Assembly: GCF_000374345.1 (NCBI RefSeq)
Contig: NZ_KB894013.1
Span: 1-36,353 of the forward strand
Length of the DNA stretch: 36,353 bases
DNA from: Heyndrickxia acidiproducens DSM 23148
Lineage (GTDB): Bacteria; Bacillota; Bacilli; Bacillales; Bacillaceae_C
Direction of reading: 5' to 3'
The translations under genes and the position numbers were made by a program. Shown in pieces: positions 16,031 to 23,501 of the stretch. A model generated the notes under the pieces. That model was given only the letters and a program-made list of their open reading frames with translations. It ran no database searches and was not told the DNA's origin. Every line of letters begins with the position of its first letter. Positions within the stretch are counted from its first letter, which is position 1.

Positions 16031-16069
16031 TCAAGATAGCTTTCATGAGGTAGATGAATGCTATCTTGA
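16031..16069. repeat. Long imperfect hairpin upstream of the second MFS gene
   Basis: TCAAGATAGC (16031-16040) pairs perfectly with GCTATCTTGA (16060-16069), and the loop adds TTCAT/ATGAA. No T-run follows on either strand. It sits about 60 bases before the promoter at 16128-16156, so it could be a regulator site or an mRNA end structure of upstream transcripts. Confidence 0.5.
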
Positions 16070-16127
16070 TGAAAATAAATCAATGATTTGGTTATTACTG
16101 TAAAATCCCCTAGAAGTAAAAAACATC

Positions 16128-16156
16128 TTGCTAAGCGTTTACGCATCGGCTATGAT
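16128..16156 (+). promoter_or_regulatory. Sigma-A promoter of the second MFS gene, with a partial cre-like spacer
   Basis: TTGCTA at 16128-16133, a 17-base spacer and TATGAT at 16151-16156 form a good promoter. The spacer contains GCTAAGCGTTTACG (16130-16143), which matches the core of a catabolite-response element but not its outer bases, so CcpA control is only a possibility. Confidence 0.6.
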
Positions 16157-16197
16157 AGTAGAACGACAGGCTCAAGAACGAACAGGGAGGGATACAT

Positions 16198-17421
16198 ATG
16201 GCATACTTATTGAAAAATAAATTTGTCCGTGCGGTTCTTATTTCCGCACTGTTTTTACAGATCGGCATCTGGGTGCGGAATTTTTCCGTCCTTTTGTTTG
16301 TCACTGAAAAAACAAATGGCGATGCGATGGCAGTGTCGATGATTTCTGTAGCAGAATTCCTGCCAATTTTTGTTTTTTCATTTATCGGGGGGACATTTGC
16401 GGATCGCTGGCAGCCGAAAAAGACAATGATTTGGTGCGACCTTCTCAGTGCGGTATCCGTTTTTGCAGTGATCATTGCACTGGTATTTGGAACTTGGAAA
16501 GCCGTATTTTTTGCTACATTAATCTCGTCCATACTGTCGCAATTTTCGCAGCCGTCCGGGATGAGGCTGTTTAAAATGCATTTGCAGGAAGACCTGATTC
16601 AATCCGCGATGTCAATATATCAAACAATTTTTGCATTTTTCATGATTTTAGGCCCGATAATTGGCACCTTTGCGTATCAAAGATTCGGGATTGATATTTC
16701 TATCTTAATAACCGGTATTGCCTTTTTGCTTTCAGCCGCATCGTTAACGATGATTCCGAAAGACCGGGTGGAAGAAAATCATCAGGGGCAAGGGAATCTA
16801 TGGAAGGAAATGAAAAGCGGTGTCCGATATGTGCTCGCCAAAAAAGAATTAAAGCTGCTTGGCATTTGTTTTCTGGCTGCCGGCCTTGGTGTCGGTTTTA
16901 TCCAGCCGCTGAATATTTTCCTGGTTACCGAGCGTTTAGGGCTTCCAAAAGAAAACCTGCAGTGGCTTGTAATGGTGAATGGGATCGGCATGATTGCGGG
17001 CGGCGCCTTCGCGATGGCGTTTTCGAAATCCACTCCTCCCCAAAAATTGCTGCTGTTTGGAATGCTTGCCAACGCGATCGGGATGGCAGTCGTCGGTGTT
17101 TCCGCTTCGCTTTGGTTAACGCTGGCCGCGGAATTTGTTTGTGGTTTATTTATGCCCTGCATCCAAATCGGAATTAACACGATGATTTTACAAAAAACGG
17201 AGTCAGCCTTTATCGGCAGGGTAAATGGCACCCTAAGCCCCTTGTTCACGGGTGCCATGGTCATTACAATGAGTATTGCCGGGCCACTGAAAGAGTGGCT
17301 TTCGATCACCGCGGTATTTGAAATCGCCGCGTTGTTGTTTGTCATTGGGCTTTGTTTTATTTTACCGATGTATAAGACTGCCAGGCCGGGAAATCTTGAA
17401 TCGCTGAGAGGCAAAGGGTAA
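16198..17421 (+). CDS. MFS transporter (MefA/enterobactin-exporter-like subfamily)
   Basis: This 407-residue membrane protein has about 12 spans. The start MAYLLKNKFVRAVLISALFLQIGIWVRNFSVLLFV and the loop GGTFADRWQPKKTMIWCDLLSA resemble the MFS_3/MefA-type exporters of macrolides or siderophores. GGGAGG stands before the ATG, and its own promoter is at 16128-16156. It stands alone, without an accompanying regulator. Transport substrate unknown. Confidence 0.82.
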   Translation: MAYLLKNKFVRAVLISALFLQIGIWVRNFSVLLFVTEKTNGDAMAVSMISVAEFLPIFVFSFIGGTFADRWQPKKTMIWCDLLSAVSVFAVIIALVFGTWKAVFFATLISSILSQFSQPSGMRLFKMHLQEDLIQSAMSIYQTIFAFFMILGPIIGTFAYQRFGIDISILITGIAFLLSAASLTMIPKDRVEENHQGQGNLWKEMKSGVRYVLAKKELKLLGICFLAAGLGVGFIQPLNIFLVTERLGLPKENLQWLVMVNGIGMIAGGAFAMAFSKSTPPQKLLLFGMLANAIGMAVVGVSASLWLTLAAEFVCGLFMPCIQIGINTMILQKTESAFIGRVNGTLSPLFTGAMVITMSIAGPLKEWLSITAVFEIAALLFVIGLCFILPMYKTARPGNLESLRGKG

Positions 17422-17434
17422 TTCTGATCTTCAT

Positions 17435-17473
17435 GCCAAATGGCGGAGGGGATTAACTCCCCCTCCGTTTGGC
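17435..17473. terminator. Convergent hairpin at the MFS/SDR gene ends
   Basis: GCCAAA and CGGAGGGG (17435-17451) pair with CCCCTCCG and TTTGGC (up to 17473), with a small bulge. The structure spans the last codons of the minus-strand SDR gene. No T-run follows on either strand, so it may act as an mRNA 3' stabiliser or weak bidirectional terminator. Confidence 0.45.
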
Positions 17474-18460
17474 AAGTGCCCACAGCGAGGCCCCGGCGCC
17501 GGCAGCCAAAGCAGCTGAGGTGAGTGGATGTTTGCTCATTTTCACATACCAGCTCGTTTTTCGTATCCAGCCTTTGTTGGTGCCCCTTTCATGCAATCCG
17601 TAACCGGGTTGGTAGAGGGCGCTGTCTGCTTTCGATTTTGAAGGTCTGTCGCTGTGCTGGGTGCGGTACATTGTCCGTTCCATAATTTTATCCATCACCC
17701 GCGGAGCAAGCCGTCCGAACACGGCAACCAGTTTGGCCTGCGATCCTACATACATATCGCGCTTCGGATGTTCGGCCGCAAAAAGGATCGCTTCGGCAAC
17801 GGCTTCCGGCGGGTAGATCATTGACATATAGTGGGCGGGCTGCTTGTCCAGATAGCTGTGCGCATGTTCATTATAAGGTGTATCGATTTTGCCGGGGTGG
17901 ACGAGTGTAATGGAAACGGGGGCATTTTCTTTTTCCAGTTCCATGCGGATGCTTTCCGTCCAGCCATGCAGCGCGAACTTTGCGGAGGCATAGGTGGACT
18001 GGATCACCGTGCCCCTGTCGCCGAACAGGCTGCCGATATTGATGATGGCTCCCGGAACGCAGCGTTCTTTATAATGTCTCACCGCAACCCGTGTTCCGTA
18101 GACGACATCCCAAAAATTCGTATCATACATCCGTTTCATATCTTCAATGCTGACATCCATGGCTTCCCCGAAAATAGAGATGCCGGCATTGTTCACCCAT
18201 GTATCGAAACGCCCGAATTCCCTGATCGCTGTTTCGACAATGTGGTTCACATCTTCTTCGCGCCCTACATCAGCCCGCCCCCACACTGCCGAACCGCCTT
18301 TATTCTTTATTTCATTAACAAGCACTTTCAGGGCGTGTTCATTTCTTGCAGCCAGTACCAGTTTCGCACCTCTTGCAGCGGCTTTCCTGGCAGTAGCCAG
18401 CCCGATTCCGCTCGATGCTCCGGTAATGACGATTACCTGGTCTTCTAATGGTTTTAACAT
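17453..18460 (-). CDS. SDR-family short-chain dehydrogenase/reductase with C-terminal membrane tail
   Basis: This 335-residue oxidoreductase has the classical SDR motifs: TGASSGIGLATA (cofactor, about 13-24), NNAGISIFGEAMD (about 90) and the catalytic YASAK (about 160). The core is about 240 residues; the extra C-terminus ends in an Ala/Gly-rich hydrophobic segment (LTSAALAAGAGASLWALAKR), which may anchor it to the membrane. The basic residue in LVLAARNE hints at NADP use. The ribosome site before ATG 18460 is weak. Its substrate cannot be judged; it stands between unrelated genes. Confidence 0.85.
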   Translation of the reverse strand: MLKPLEDQVIVITGASSGIGLATARKAAARGAKLVLAARNEHALKVLVNEIKNKGGSAVWGRADVGREEDVNHIVETAIREFGRFDTWVNNAGISIFGEAMDVSIEDMKRMYDTNFWDVVYGTRVAVRHYKERCVPGAIINIGSLFGDRGTVIQSTYASAKFALHGWTESIRMELEKENAPVSITLVHPGKIDTPYNEHAHSYLDKQPAHYMSMIYPPEAVAEAILFAAEHPKRDMYVGSQAKLVAVFGRLAPRVMDKIMERTMYRTQHSDRPSKSKADSALYQPGYGLHERGTNKGWIRKTSWYVKMSKHPLTSAALAAGAGASLWALAKRRGS

Positions 18461-18570
18461 TCCGGAACCTGCAACAAGGCACGGCCTTATATTGGAACTG
18501 CATTTGATTGCCTGCGTTTTTATGAAAGTTCAAACAGCCTTGCAGTATGATGTGTTTACCAAAACTGAAT

Positions 18571-18591
18571 AACCTTGGGAAGCCCAAGGTT
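18571..18591 (-). terminator. Hairpin at the end of the small helical gene
   Basis: AACCTTGGG (18571-18579) and CCCAAGGTT (18583-18591) are perfect arms around a 3-base loop, starting at the stop codon of the minus-strand gene at 18590. In the minus direction it is followed by ATTCAGTTTTGG, a weak T-rich tail. Confidence 0.55.
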
Positions 18592-18883
18592 AGAACGGGT
18601 CGTTATTTTTTGTATCCGAAAATGATTCAATGGCGTGTTCAAGTGCATTGTAAGCTTGTCCGAATGCCGCAGAAGATGAAATGGTTCCGGCGTGTTCAAG
18701 TTCAGGCTGCGAATTTTTTGCCTGTTCCAAAGCCGTAATGGCGTTTTTAATCATCGTTCCTTTATCGCCGTACTGCTCCTTTGCCTCCTGCAGCTGCCGG
18801 ATGCATTGTTCCAGTTCAACGGATTCCGGATTGCTGTAAGCATTCTCCAGCTTTTCTTTCACCTGTTGTAAAATTTCTTTCAA
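18590..18883 (-). CDS. Small helical protein of unknown function
   Basis: This 97-residue, charged, predicted all-helical protein is soluble and lacks a signal peptide. Its sequence is rich in Glu, Gln and Ala in a heptad-like pattern (KEILQQVKEKLENAY, LEQCIRQLQEAKEQYG). I do not recognise the family. The start is TTG at 18883, with GAGGAG six bases upstream. It lies between the SDR gene and the miniprotein-kinase operon, is read on the opposite strand to the latter, and ends at a hairpin. Confidence 0.7.
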   Translation of the reverse strand: MKEILQQVKEKLENAYSNPESVELEQCIRQLQEAKEQYGDKGTMIKNAITALEQAKNSQPELEHAGTISSSAAFGQAYNALEHAIESFSDTKNNDPF

Positions 18884-18996
18884 TGGTTCTCCTCATTTCT
18901 ATCATAAAATGTTCAATATGTATATTTTGTCTGATACGGTTTTTATATTTATGCGGTATGCTGTAAATAAGTTTAAAGAAATATGTGTATTTTCAC

Positions 18997-19025
18997 TTAT
19001 CATATCAAGTGGAACATGTTATAAT
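18997..19025 (+). promoter_or_regulatory. Promoter of the miniprotein-kinase operon
   Basis: TTATCA at 18997-19002, a 17-base spacer and a perfect TATAAT at 19020-19025 precede the gene at 19053. The 5' untranslated leader would be about 20 bases. Confidence 0.65.
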
Positions 19026-19052
19026 GAAAAAAATAATGTGTGAGGTGGATTC

Positions 19053-19241
19053 ATGATCAGAAAATTATTGAAATCGTTTTTAGGCGGCCAAAAGCATTCG
19101 TACTCAAGCAGCCATGCCCATGACAGGTACCATAAACCGCATTTCGGTTCCCGTTCCTCTTCCGATCATCACTACAAATCCCATTACGGCCATAAACATT
19201 ATTCGAAAAGACGTAAGAGCGGCGGATTTTTCAGCAGCTGA
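19053..19241 (+). CDS. His/Ser/Tyr-rich basic miniprotein
   Basis: This is a 62-residue protein with an unusual composition: about a sixth His, plus many Ser, Tyr, Lys and Arg and several HxxxxHY-type runs (KHSYSSSHAHDRYHK, HHYKSHYGHKHYSKRR). It has a short amphipathic N-terminus (IRKLLKSFLGG) but no signal peptide or membrane segment. A clear promoter and GAGGTGG precede it. The kinase gene begins on the last base of its stop codon (TGATG), so the two are translated together. Function unknown; the many Ser and Tyr residues make a kinase substrate or metal-binding regulator possible. Confidence 0.78.
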   Translation: MIRKLLKSFLGGQKHSYSSSHAHDRYHKPHFGSRSSSDHHYKSHYGHKHYSKRRKSGGFFSS

Positions 19242-20074
19242 TGCAACAGTGGCTGCATTTCCCGCAATTCCTGATTGACCGGCCGTTACGCAGCGGCAAC
19301 ATGGTCCAAGATTACCGGATTGTGAAAATGCTCGGGATCGGCAGCTACGGTTATACCTATCTTGTTGCTGCTGATCATACATCAAAAATGAAAGTGTTGA
19401 AACAGCTCCGGAAACGCAAACTGCGGATGAATGGACACGGCCTGTTTCAGCGTGAGAAAAAGATTTTAAAAAGGCTTCACCATAGCAGTATCCCAAGGCT
19501 TTATGATGAATTTGAGTGGCAGGGGCGCCCGTTTTTTGTGATGGAACAGATGCCCGGTAAGACATTTGAAGATTTGATTTTTGGATACCATCAAGTTTTT
19601 ACAGAGCGTGAAGCGTTTCAGATAACCAGGAACATCCTGGATATTGTTGCTTATTTCCAACGTAAAGAGATTGTCCACCGTGACCTCAGAATTCCCAATA
19701 TCCTATACAGCGAAAAAGAAAATAAGATCTCGATTATCGACTTTGGGCTTGCCTGCCATGTTGGTGATGCGGATGAGGCAAATCCCGAACCGCCGCCGAT
19801 GAGAGAGCCTTATTTTCGAAGCGACTTTTATGCACTCGGGCATTTTATGCTTTTTTTGCTTTACTCGGGATACCGGGCGGCAGAAAAAAAGGAAAGGCCT
19901 TGGTATGAGGAATTGCCGCTGTCAGAAGAAGGGTGCCTGATTTTAAAGAGAATGCTGCAGATTGAGCAGGCTTACGAAACAGTTGATGAATTGATTGCAG
20001 ACATGGAGGCATGGCTGCAGGCTGCCGATGCAGAGGAAATGGTTTTCAAAAAAACAGGGAACAGCCGGTTTTAG
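19241..20074 (+). CDS. Serine/threonine protein kinase (YbdM-like)
   Basis: This 277-residue kinase has the full catalytic set: glycine loop GIGSYG (32-37), catalytic Lys in VLKQL (Lys54), Glu72 in the C-helix, HRD (147-149), Asn153 and DFG (167-169). It lacks a membrane span and PASTA repeats, unlike PrkC, and matches the small Bacillus YbdM-type kinases. The activation region is short and rich in Pro and Glu (EANPEPPPMREPYF). It is coupled to the upstream miniprotein by a one-base stop/start overlap, which suggests the pair works together. Confidence 0.85.
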   Translation: MQQWLHFPQFLIDRPLRSGNMVQDYRIVKMLGIGSYGYTYLVAADHTSKMKVLKQLRKRKLRMNGHGLFQREKKILKRLHHSSIPRLYDEFEWQGRPFFVMEQMPGKTFEDLIFGYHQVFTEREAFQITRNILDIVAYFQRKEIVHRDLRIPNILYSEKENKISIIDFGLACHVGDADEANPEPPPMREPYFRSDFYALGHFMLFLLYSGYRAAEKKERPWYEELPLSEEGCLILKRMLQIEQAYETVDELIADMEAWLQAADAEEMVFKKTGNSRF

Positions 20075-20092
20075 GTTGTTCCCTGTTTTTTT
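20049..20092. terminator. Bidirectional terminator between the kinase and the YjlB-like gene
   Basis: AAAAACAGGGAACA (about 20050-20063) pairs with TGTTCCCTGTTTTTTT (20077-20092). A T-run follows on the plus strand and an A-run stands on the other side, so it can serve both the kinase (plus) and the cupin gene (minus). It overlaps the 3' coding end of the kinase. Confidence 0.85.
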
Positions 20093-20667
20093 CATTTCCG
20101 CCAAATTTCAAATACCGGGCCGTGGCTGCCGTATACCGGGTCGGTTTCCGGAACGTCAACGTTTCGAATATTTTCTTTTAATTCAGCTGTTTCTTTTCTG
20201 TGGAGGTCGTAATCCCGGCCATTCGGATAACCGCCGATGACCGCAAAATCATCGCTTGATTCGATCAGCCTGTGCCCGGTTCCTGCAGGCAGGAGCATGA
20301 CATCGCCGGCAGAAACTGTAAATATTTTTCCATTCGGTCCGCCAAGCTGCACCTGTGCGTGGCCCCGGCTTACCCCCAGCACTTCATGCGAGTTGCTGTG
20401 AAAATGGTGGTACGGGAAAATCGTCCATTCCCAATTGTTTTTCCAGTTGTGTTTTTGAAAAGTGGTTTTGATCTGGTCCTCATGCCCTTTGAACACACTG
20501 TGGTACAGCAGGACAGGCAGTGTCGGATTGTTCGGGATTGTGCCGTCATCATCGAAATATACGGTTGAGACGTCCTTTTCTGCCGCAGCAGCAGGCGTCT
20601 CATTGCCTTTGAAAGCAGAAAAAGCAGGCTGGCGGCAGAAAGGACTACCTTGTTTGAAACCGGCCAT
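20092..20667 (-). CDS. Cupin-domain protein (YjlB-like)
   Basis: This 191-residue soluble protein carries one cupin domain. The metal-site pattern is visible in PYHHFHSNSHEVLGVSRGHAQVQLGG (about 85-110) and again in GDVMLLPAGTGHRLIES. Length and sequence fit Bacillus YjlB. The start ATG has an ideal AAGGAGGT. It stands alone between two terminators. Role not known; many single cupins are enzymes or ligand sensors acting on small carbohydrates or amino acids. Confidence 0.8.
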   Translation of the reverse strand: MAGFKQGSPFCRQPAFSAFKGNETPAAAAEKDVSTVYFDDDGTIPNNPTLPVLLYHSVFKGHEDQIKTTFQKHNWKNNWEWTIFPYHHFHSNSHEVLGVSRGHAQVQLGGPNGKIFTVSAGDVMLLPAGTGHRLIESSDDFAVIGGYPNGRDYDLHRKETAELKENIRNVDVPETDPVYGSHGPVFEIWRK

Positions 20668-20995
20668 CTTTTTACCTCCTTGAATGGTGCTATATTTTTA
20701 TTATCCTTTTTGGAACCAGAAAAAACTACTTATTTGTTGGGAATGCACTCAGCATGCGATTTTGATCAATAAATTCCACGCATATTGGCAGCCAGGCCGG
20801 CAATACGGCCGCAATGAAGCACAAACACAAAACAGGAACGTTTTCGGACGCAATGCGTTTTTTTACAAACGAAGGATCATCTTAACAACGGTATGATGAA
20901 TAATGGGTTAGATTTAAAAGCGTGTTGATTTTACAACATCATGGTACAATCCTTATGAAAAATTGTTGCAGTCAGTTTCTCATTGTCAAAAAAGC
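20668..20995. other. Intergenic region without a recognisable gene
   Basis: Between the YjlB-like gene and the glycosyltransferase terminator I see no supported coding region. The only open frames are short and lack ribosome sites. The AAGGAGGT site at the left end belongs to the cupin gene. Confidence 0.5.
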
Positions 20996-21036
20996 AAAAC
21001 ACCTCCTGTTTCCATTTAGGAAATCAGATGTTTTTT
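20996..21036. terminator. Terminator after the glycosyltransferase
   Basis: The arms AAAACACC...GTTTCC (20996-21013) and GGAAATCAGATGTTTTTT (21019-21036) pair over most of their length with an internal loop. On the minus strand the stem is followed by TTTTGCTTTTTT, giving a proper exit for the gene ending at 21043. Confidence 0.6.
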
Positions 21037-21042
21037 CGCTGA

Positions 21043-22581
21043 TCAGGCTTTGTGCCTGCCGCGCAAAGTCCAAATTTGGTAAAGCATAATGAGGGATTCG
21101 AAAATCGTTAAGTATGTCAGGACAACCCAGCCAAACATTAAATACGGATAAGTTGCGGCCTGGACGGGTGGGCTTGTCAAATAGCTTCTAAAGTGGATGC
21201 ACAGAAAAACGGCAACTGTGCCAATCAGCAGGAAAAATAAGATTCCTTGGATAAGTTTGCTCCTTGTTTTGCCGGCTTCAGCCGCATACTGCTTTTCCCA
21301 GCCATTCTTCTGGTGGGCGGATAATTTACCGAGCCATACTTGCCCAAACGTAATTAAGTTTACCCAGAGGTAGATTTCAGGGCTGATCAATAATGCCGCA
21401 AGAATGATATCGATCGGCCGGCTCATTGGGGTTTTGACAGCTAAAATCGTATTGAGAATGGATGCCAGTACGACTGGTGTAAGCCAGATCCATGACCAAT
21501 GGAACTGTCCGGTTGCAAATGCGCCGCAAAGCAGGAATATAAATAGCCCCCGTACAGCCAAGTCTGCCAGTGATCTGAATTGTGAACGCCAAAGTTTCCC
21601 GGAGTGGCGGGTTTTAAGATGCAAATCTTTATTCGTTAAGAGATTCACCGTTCCGGACTTCCATTTGTTTCGCTGTTCCCGGTAAGTATGGTAGGATCGC
21701 ATCGCGTCAACAAAGCATCTGGCTGTGGGGCTGATCAAAGTTTTCCAGCCGGATCTTTGTAATTGCCAAGTAAGCATCATATCTTCTACATCACTTTCAT
21801 TTTCCCAGGGGCCGTCCAGTTTATTTGAGTTTACCACGTCCAGCAAGGCTTCAGGCCGGAATAAAGTCGCCTGGCCGCCAAGGACGTACGTGCTGCCGCC
21901 GTGATATTGTAAATCCAGCAGCCAGCTTGCCATGTCTTGCTTTTGCTGATGTGTCCACCATCTTGCAATCGGTCCGCCATATTCCCCGCTAGCAATTTTT
22001 TCTTCATAGTGGACATCATCTTTAGACAGCAGGCTTTTCTTTTTTGGCATCCGCATTGTATACTTTGCCATCACGCCGCCGATATTTCTTTGGCTCATCA
22101 GGCCGTCCCACAAATGTTTTAACGCATTTGGCGCAAGCCGGCTGTCTGCGTCCATTCCAAGGATGGCTTTTACCGATTGTTTATACAGTTCCTGATAAGG
22201 GGTGAGCTCCTTTTCATAAATGTCCATGACATCACCATAAATATTTTTCCACGCAGCATTCAGTGCGCCGACCTTCCTAAGTTTGTTATTTTCTGTTACG
22301 AGTACTTTCAAGTTTAAATGGAATTCCTCTCCAGCCAGCAAAGCCAATTCTTCTGTTTGGTCTGTGCAGTTGTCTGCAATCACAAAAACATCTAAATCCA
22401 CTCCTTTTGGAAGGGATTGATCACCAAGCCCGGCCAGGCAGTCGCGGATTGCTTTTTCTTCATTATGGGCAGGAATGAAGGCCACAATTCTTGGTTTCAT
22501 ATAGGTTTTTCTAATCTTTGGAATACTGTTGACAGTAAAATCCTCACTATGCAAAACATCAGAATTTAAAATCAAGCTCAT
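21043..22581 (-). CDS. Membrane glycosyltransferase, family 2 (IcaA/poly-GlcNAc synthase-like)
   Basis: This 512-residue protein is a processive GT2. Catalytic motifs appear in order: VIADNCTDQT (first Asp), ILGMDADSRLAP (DxD), SDVEDMMLTWQLQRSG (catalytic Asp) and YREQRNKWKSG, the Q(Q/R)xRW equivalent with Lys in place of Arg. About five membrane spans follow (from FIFLLCGAFATG, about 345, to the C-terminus). Family members make linear surface polysaccharides such as poly-N-acetylglucosamine. It lies 39 bases downstream of the SinR-like gene on the same strand and probably shares its promoter, which suggests biofilm control. Confidence 0.85.
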   Translation of the reverse strand: MSLILNSDVLHSEDFTVNSIPKIRKTYMKPRIVAFIPAHNEEKAIRDCLAGLGDQSLPKGVDLDVFVIADNCTDQTEELALLAGEEFHLNLKVLVTENNKLRKVGALNAAWKNIYGDVMDIYEKELTPYQELYKQSVKAILGMDADSRLAPNALKHLWDGLMSQRNIGGVMAKYTMRMPKKKSLLSKDDVHYEEKIASGEYGGPIARWWTHQQKQDMASWLLDLQYHGGSTYVLGGQATLFRPEALLDVVNSNKLDGPWENESDVEDMMLTWQLQRSGWKTLISPTARCFVDAMRSYHTYREQRNKWKSGTVNLLTNKDLHLKTRHSGKLWRSQFRSLADLAVRGLFIFLLCGAFATGQFHWSWIWLTPVVLASILNTILAVKTPMSRPIDIILAALLISPEIYLWVNLITFGQVWLGKLSAHQKNGWEKQYAAEAGKTRSKLIQGILFFLLIGTVAVFLCIHFRSYLTSPPVQAATYPYLMFGWVVLTYLTIFESLIMLYQIWTLRGRHKA

Positions 22582-22620
22582 ATTTCCGTATCACTTCCTT
22601 TTGATAATGGATGCATGTAT

Positions 22621-22947
22621 TTAATCGTGTTTTTCCTGTAAAAATATAAAATTTTTCATCCGAATAAAATCTTCTTTATTCATCCCTTCCTTAATAGCTT
22701 CTTCCAAAAGGCTTTCCCATTCTTCATCAAACAAATTGTTCCGGGGGGTTAAGACATCCTGGAGTAAATATTCCACTGTGGTATCCAGCGGCTTTGCAAT
22801 TTTTGTTAGAAATTCCAATGAAGGGTTGAAGCGGATTTCCCGTTCAATATAACTGATATAAGATTTAGAAACCCCAGCGCGCTCCGCCAGCTGATTGATG
22901 GAGAGACCTTTTTTCAGCCGCAATTCTTTGATCCTGTTTCCAATCAT
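22621..22947 (-). CDS. sinR: SinR-like biofilm master repressor
   Basis: This 108-residue regulator matches SinR in architecture. The N-terminal XRE-type HTH is MIGNRIKELRLKKGLSINQLAERAGVSKSYISYIEREIRFNPSLEFL, close to SinR's opening. The C-terminal part (LFDEEWESLLEEAIKEGMNKEDFIRMKNFI) matches the SinR/SinI dimerisation helices. In B. subtilis SinR represses exopolysaccharide genes and is antagonised by SinI. Here no sinI is visible nearby, and the downstream gene is a polysaccharide-type glycosyltransferase. The start has AAAGGAGA; TATAAT is at 22989-22994 (minus). Confidence 0.85.
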   Translation of the reverse strand: MIGNRIKELRLKKGLSINQLAERAGVSKSYISYIEREIRFNPSLEFLTKIAKPLDTTVEYLLQDVLTPRNNLFDEEWESLLEEAIKEGMNKEDFIRMKNFIFLQEKHD

Positions 22948-22984
22948 CTTTCTTCTCCTTTAGTGTTTAAATTCTGCATCTGAC

Positions 22985-23012
22985 GTTCATTATATAAAAC
23001 ATACAGTTCTTA
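22985..23012 (-). promoter_or_regulatory. sinR promoter region with SinR-box-like sites
   Basis: On the minus strand TATAAT lies at 22989-22994. Its -35 is poor. GTTCTTA at 23006-23012 and GTTCATT at 22985-22991 are near the SinR recognition sequence GTTCTYT, so autoregulation is possible. This is inference from a short motif. Confidence 0.4.
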
Positions 23013-23170
23013 ATAAAATACAGGATTGCTATGGAAATGAAAGGAAAATGGAGAAACTTTGCGTTTTTCGTTCTTTATTACGAAAATACGGCGTTTTTTA
23101 AGAAGTTTGGATAATGAAATATAAGTATTAAAAAACTTGAGAGGGGAATGAATCTGTAAAGTTTCTATTA

Positions 23171-23228
23171 TTTGTTCACTATAAAGATACAGAAATTTAA
23201 CACTAGGGTGTTCTTTATAATGAACAAA
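23171..23228. repeat. 17-bp inverted repeat with a SinR-type box
   Basis: TTTGTTCACTATAAAGA (23171-23187) and TCTTTATAATGAACAAA (23212-23228) are inverted copies with one mismatch, 24 bases apart. The right arm includes GTTCTTT at 23210-23216, an exact match to the SinR consensus. A GGAGG and a 16-codon reading frame (23248-23298) follow. There is no T-run. Confidence 0.6.
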
Positions 23229-23298
23229 GAGTGTGGAGGGAAAACAAATGAACATTAGAAATAGGGGGATGAAATTTAAAATGCAAATTCCAATTTAA

Positions 23299-23501
23299 AT
23301 TTTTCCCGGAAAATGCCGGCGAAGCGGGGGTATTTTGTCCTAGCTTGCCAAAACAGCGCCTGCCATTTACCAAACGAATATGTACTTTTTTGATTTCAGG
23401 CATTGCTTATTCTATTGAAAAATCTGATAAAAAAATATTGACAACGAACATACAATCTATTATTCTGTTATTAGAACAAATGTTTGCAAAGGGATGGGGA
23501 A
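23299..23501. other. Gap before the ComM-like gene
   Basis: No gene is visible. TTGACA at 23438-23443, 17 bases and TATTCT at 23461-23466 form a fair plus-strand promoter for the ATPase gene at 23502. The rest contains GC-rich sequence around 23305-23345 with no recognisable feature. Confidence 0.45.

Noticed and set aside
16782..17483. 233-codon minus-strand frame across the second MFS gene
   Set aside because: Shadow of a real gene with full MFS motifs on the plus strand; no homology and no ribosome site.
17831..18448. 205-codon plus-strand frame opposite the SDR gene
   Set aside because: The minus strand has all SDR motifs; the plus frame is Cys/His/Phe-rich noise without a start signal.
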